This document shows, piece by piece, positions 34,105 through 35,710 of a DNA stretch of 35,710 nt. Source of the stretch: Oxalobacteraceae bacterium (GTDB taxonomy: Bacteria > Pseudomonadota > Gammaproteobacteria > Burkholderiales > Burkholderiaceae_D); the NCBI GenBank assembly GCA_027490465.1, contig JAIXXZ010000106.1, forward strand, positions 1 through 35,710, read 5' to 3'. The notes beneath the pieces were generated by a model, which had not been told where the DNA came from, did not search any database, and was given only the letters and a program-made list of their open reading frames with translations. The position numbers and the translations under genes are program-made. Positions within the stretch are counted from its first letter, which is position 1, and each line of letters starts with the position of its first letter.

Positions 34105-34668
34105 TTACATCGTCTGAAGTTGGCGGAGCTGAAGTCGGAACTGGCCTGCCTGCTTATCGGCGATCAGAAGGCCGAACTCAAGGGCTTCAGAAAAAACGAG
34201 GGGTTTTGCATCTACCGGTCGGCCGCGAAATGCTGCCTCGAAATCCTCTGGTTTGAATTGATGTGTCTTCCAGTCTTTTGAAGAAACGAAATTGCTTTTG
34301 TAGATAGGCGCCGTGGTGGATACCTCGGTGCGGATGATGAGCTGATATTGCTTGCCATCGCCGCGGGTGGTCAGTTGCAAGCCTGAGGTCTTGTGCTGAA
34401 AACGGACCGGGCATCTTACGGAGGCGAAGCCGCCATTGTTTTCCAGCGAGACCGTACCTTCGAAGAGCACGCCCTCCGGGTCGATGGCAAAGCGGGAATT
34501 GGATCGCCCGCCCATGACGTCGTCATTGACGATTCTCATCTGCTGGGCGAATTCGGGATCTCTGAAGTCCATGATGGCGGCACCGTCTCGGGCATGCCCC
34601 TGAGTGTGAATCAAAAATGAAGGTCCAAGTGCCAGATGCATGAGCATGGCTCTTCGTGTAAAACGCAT
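34105..34668 (-). CDS. CIA30-family (NADH:ubiquinone oxidoreductase intermediate-associated-like) exported protein
   Basis: I chose the ATG at 34668 (187 residues), with AGGGAG seven bases upstream and a Tat/Sec-type signal (RFTRRAMLMHLALG, cleavage near GHARD); a longer frame from 34713 lacks support. The motif VNDDVMGGRS (47-56) is the CIA30 signature, followed by LFEGTVSLENNGGFASVRC and the sugar-binding-like sheet ending in FGLLIADKQAGQFRLQL. In mitochondria CIA30 is a complex I assembly factor; bacterial homologues are uncharacterised and the signal here argues for a periplasmic role. Its gene is followed (minus) by a 153-base gap holding no gene. Confidence 0.85.
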   Translation of the reverse strand: MRFTRRAMLMHLALGPSFLIHTQGHARDGAAIMDFRDPEFAQQMRIVNDDVMGGRSNSRFAIDPEGVLFEGTVSLENNGGFASVRCPVRFQHKTSGLQLTTRGDGKQYQLIIRTEVSTTAPIYKSNFVSSKDWKTHQFKPEDFEAAFRGRPVDAKPLVFSEALEFGLLIADKQAGQFRLQLRQLQTM

Positions 34669-34769
34669 TGGTATGCTCCCTGGTGCGACGGCGGTACCCG
34701 TCCCTACGGCCATTACTCTGTGAGTGGCATTCGTGTTGATTTCAAAAACGATGTTGCAAGCGCGTCGCC

Positions 34770-35558
34770 TTACATACGCCAGCCATAGCCAAGGTACATC
34801 AGAGGCGTGTAGCTCCGCTCTGCAATGGGACTGTTGGCTTGGGCATTGGACAGTCGGTTGACACTGACCCCAAAAAAGACGGCGCCGCTGTCACCGATCG
34901 TGTAGAGGCCAGTGAGGCCCGCCGAGAAGCTCACGCCGGCACCCACGTTGCGCGGCAGCCCGTCGCTTGTCTCCGAGGCTCGCATACCCCAGTAATAGTC
35001 ATTCATTGCGGCATTCTGCCAGGAGGCACCCGCCAGACCATTCAAGCGAAATCCTTGTCCGGTGATGAGTGGACGGATGAATTGCATCTGCGCCGCCTGG
35101 CCGTTGCTGCGGCCTGTCACATCAAAGCCATACTCGAGGTTCACCACGCCAGCGGGAGTAGTCCAGCGCATGCTGGGTCCGGCGTCGATTGCGAATTCCC
35201 GATCGGCCATGCCGGCGGTGCGTGCATTGTCGCTGGCGTCATAACCGAACCGCGGCTCGGCATACAAACCAATGCGCAGCGATCTGTCTTCGGTAGTAAA
35301 GCCCCAGACGCCGGCTTTCAGGCCCGAGACGTAAGCGATGTTCCGCCAGCTGTACTGAACTACGGGCAGGGCCATCACGCGCAAATCACTGCTGCCTGAG
35401 GTTTTGGGGAAAGCTCCGATACCAAGGCCAAGGAAATTGCTCCCGGCGGGTATCGGTAGCTGAGCCTGCTTCTCGGCCGTAGACTGAGCCACCGCAATCG
35501 ATGTGGGTATGAGACAACCCAACAGCATGCGCAACATCGAATTTTGAAAAAGAGTCAT
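34770..35558 (-). CDS. MipA/OmpV-family outer membrane protein
   Basis: A 262-residue beta-barrel protein. The signal peptide ends near SIAVAQ. The mature part shows the MipA/OmpV pattern: GLGIGAFPKTSGSSDLRVMALPVVQYSWRN (shown in part), repeated amphipathic strands, and a terminal aromatic strand MYLGYGWRM typical of outer membrane insertion. In E. coli MipA is a scaffold between the transglycosylase MltA and PBP1B, while OmpV relatives are porins or adhesins; the role here is open. It is 101 bases upstream of the CIA30-like gene on the same strand, so co-transcription is possible. Confidence 0.85.
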   Translation of the reverse strand: MTLFQNSMLRMLLGCLIPTSIAVAQSTAEKQAQLPIPAGSNFLGLGIGAFPKTSGSSDLRVMALPVVQYSWRNIAYVSGLKAGVWGFTTEDRSLRIGLYAEPRFGYDASDNARTAGMADREFAIDAGPSMRWTTPAGVVNLEYGFDVTGRSNGQAAQMQFIRPLITGQGFRLNGLAGASWQNAAMNDYYWGMRASETSDGLPRNVGAGVSFSAGLTGLYTIGDSGAVFFGVSVNRLSNAQANSPIAERSYTPLMYLGYGWRM

Positions 35559-35611
35559 GTCGGATCCCTATACCAGTTGCTTTCAACACATGACTCTATT
35601 ATCTATGGCTT

Positions 35612-35710
35612 TTACGAAAGCCGTCGCTTTCGCTTCGCCAGCACCCAAGCCGTGTTGACCCCTGTGAGCACCATGATTGGCCACAGAAATGTGCAAACCA
35701 TGGTCCAGAA
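35612..35710 (-). CDS. C-terminal end of a membrane protein (partial)
   Basis: The frame is open from the window edge for 32 residues and ends with TAA at 35612. The residues FWTMVCTFLWPIMVLTGV and then VLAKRKRRLS form one transmembrane helix followed by a basic tail, a typical inner-membrane C-terminus. The rest lies outside the window, so the family cannot be named. It lies 53 bases before the MipA/OmpV start on the same strand. Confidence 0.5.
   Translation of the reverse strand, partial: FWTMVCTFLWPIMVLTGVNTAWVLAKRKRRLS

Overview
This 35.7 kb window (1-based, + strand) is ordinary-density proteobacterial chromosome. The gene content (LpoB-type lipoprotein, MipA/OmpV porin, Ivy-type lysozyme inhibitor, CIA30-family protein, fused indolepyruvate:ferredoxin oxidoreductase, AlkB-like hydroxylase, ArnT-like glycosyltransferase) points to a Gram-negative aerobe, most likely Gamma- or Betaproteobacteria. 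I cannot place it more finely. I saw no rRNA, tRNA, CRISPR array, transposase or phage gene.

Layout. 2-964: the C-terminal end of a large protein with an Ig-like fold and a secreted SnoaL/DUF4440-like protein. 991-3657 (minus): AlkB-like hydroxylase, alpha/beta hydrolase and SOUL haem-binding-like protein. 3993-10943 (plus): six exported or lipoprotein genes in one direction: a COG3014 lipoprotein, an LpoB-like lipoprotein, a CsgG-like protein, an unknown secreted protein, a secreted MORN-caspase with an EF-hand-like loop, and a MORN-only protein. This is the strongest candidate for an undescribed system. 11105-13496: PPK2 kinase and, convergent to it, glpK. 13497-15602: a gene-poor stretch with an orphan terminator (possible small RNA), three small genes (HTH, unknown, two-helix membrane protein) and an hsp20 gene with a sigma-32-like promoter and a ROSE-like RNA thermometer over its ribosome binding site. 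15892-18962: a GntR/FCD regulator divergent from a gluconate-dehydrogenase-like subunit 3 and GMC flavoprotein pair, with a palindromic operator on the predicted promoter.

19128-24448: an envelope-sugar module. A UDP-glucuronate 4-epimerase-like SDR and a PAP2 phosphatase (minus) lie divergent to a flippase-like membrane protein, a polyprenyl-phosphate GT2 and a GT39 (plus). Start/stop overlaps imply translational coupling. Together they would make UDP-hexuronate, load it on a polyprenyl carrier and transfer it in the periplasm, as ArnC/ArnT or RgtE/RgtA-D do.

24491-24892 holds a 201-bp tandem repeat whose main palindrome differs between copies by paired (compensatory) changes, followed by a REP-like hairpin. 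24948-28580 (minus) is the fused indolepyruvate oxidoreductase. 28898-35710 is a set of mainly single genes: DUF3237, PhyH dioxygenase, Ivy-like lysozyme inhibitor, amidase, a globin-like protein lacking the proximal histidine with a second unknown domain, a Cys-rich small protein, a CIA30-family protein, MipA/OmpV and the end of a membrane protein.

All calls are from reading translations and motifs by eye; no database or folding program was run.
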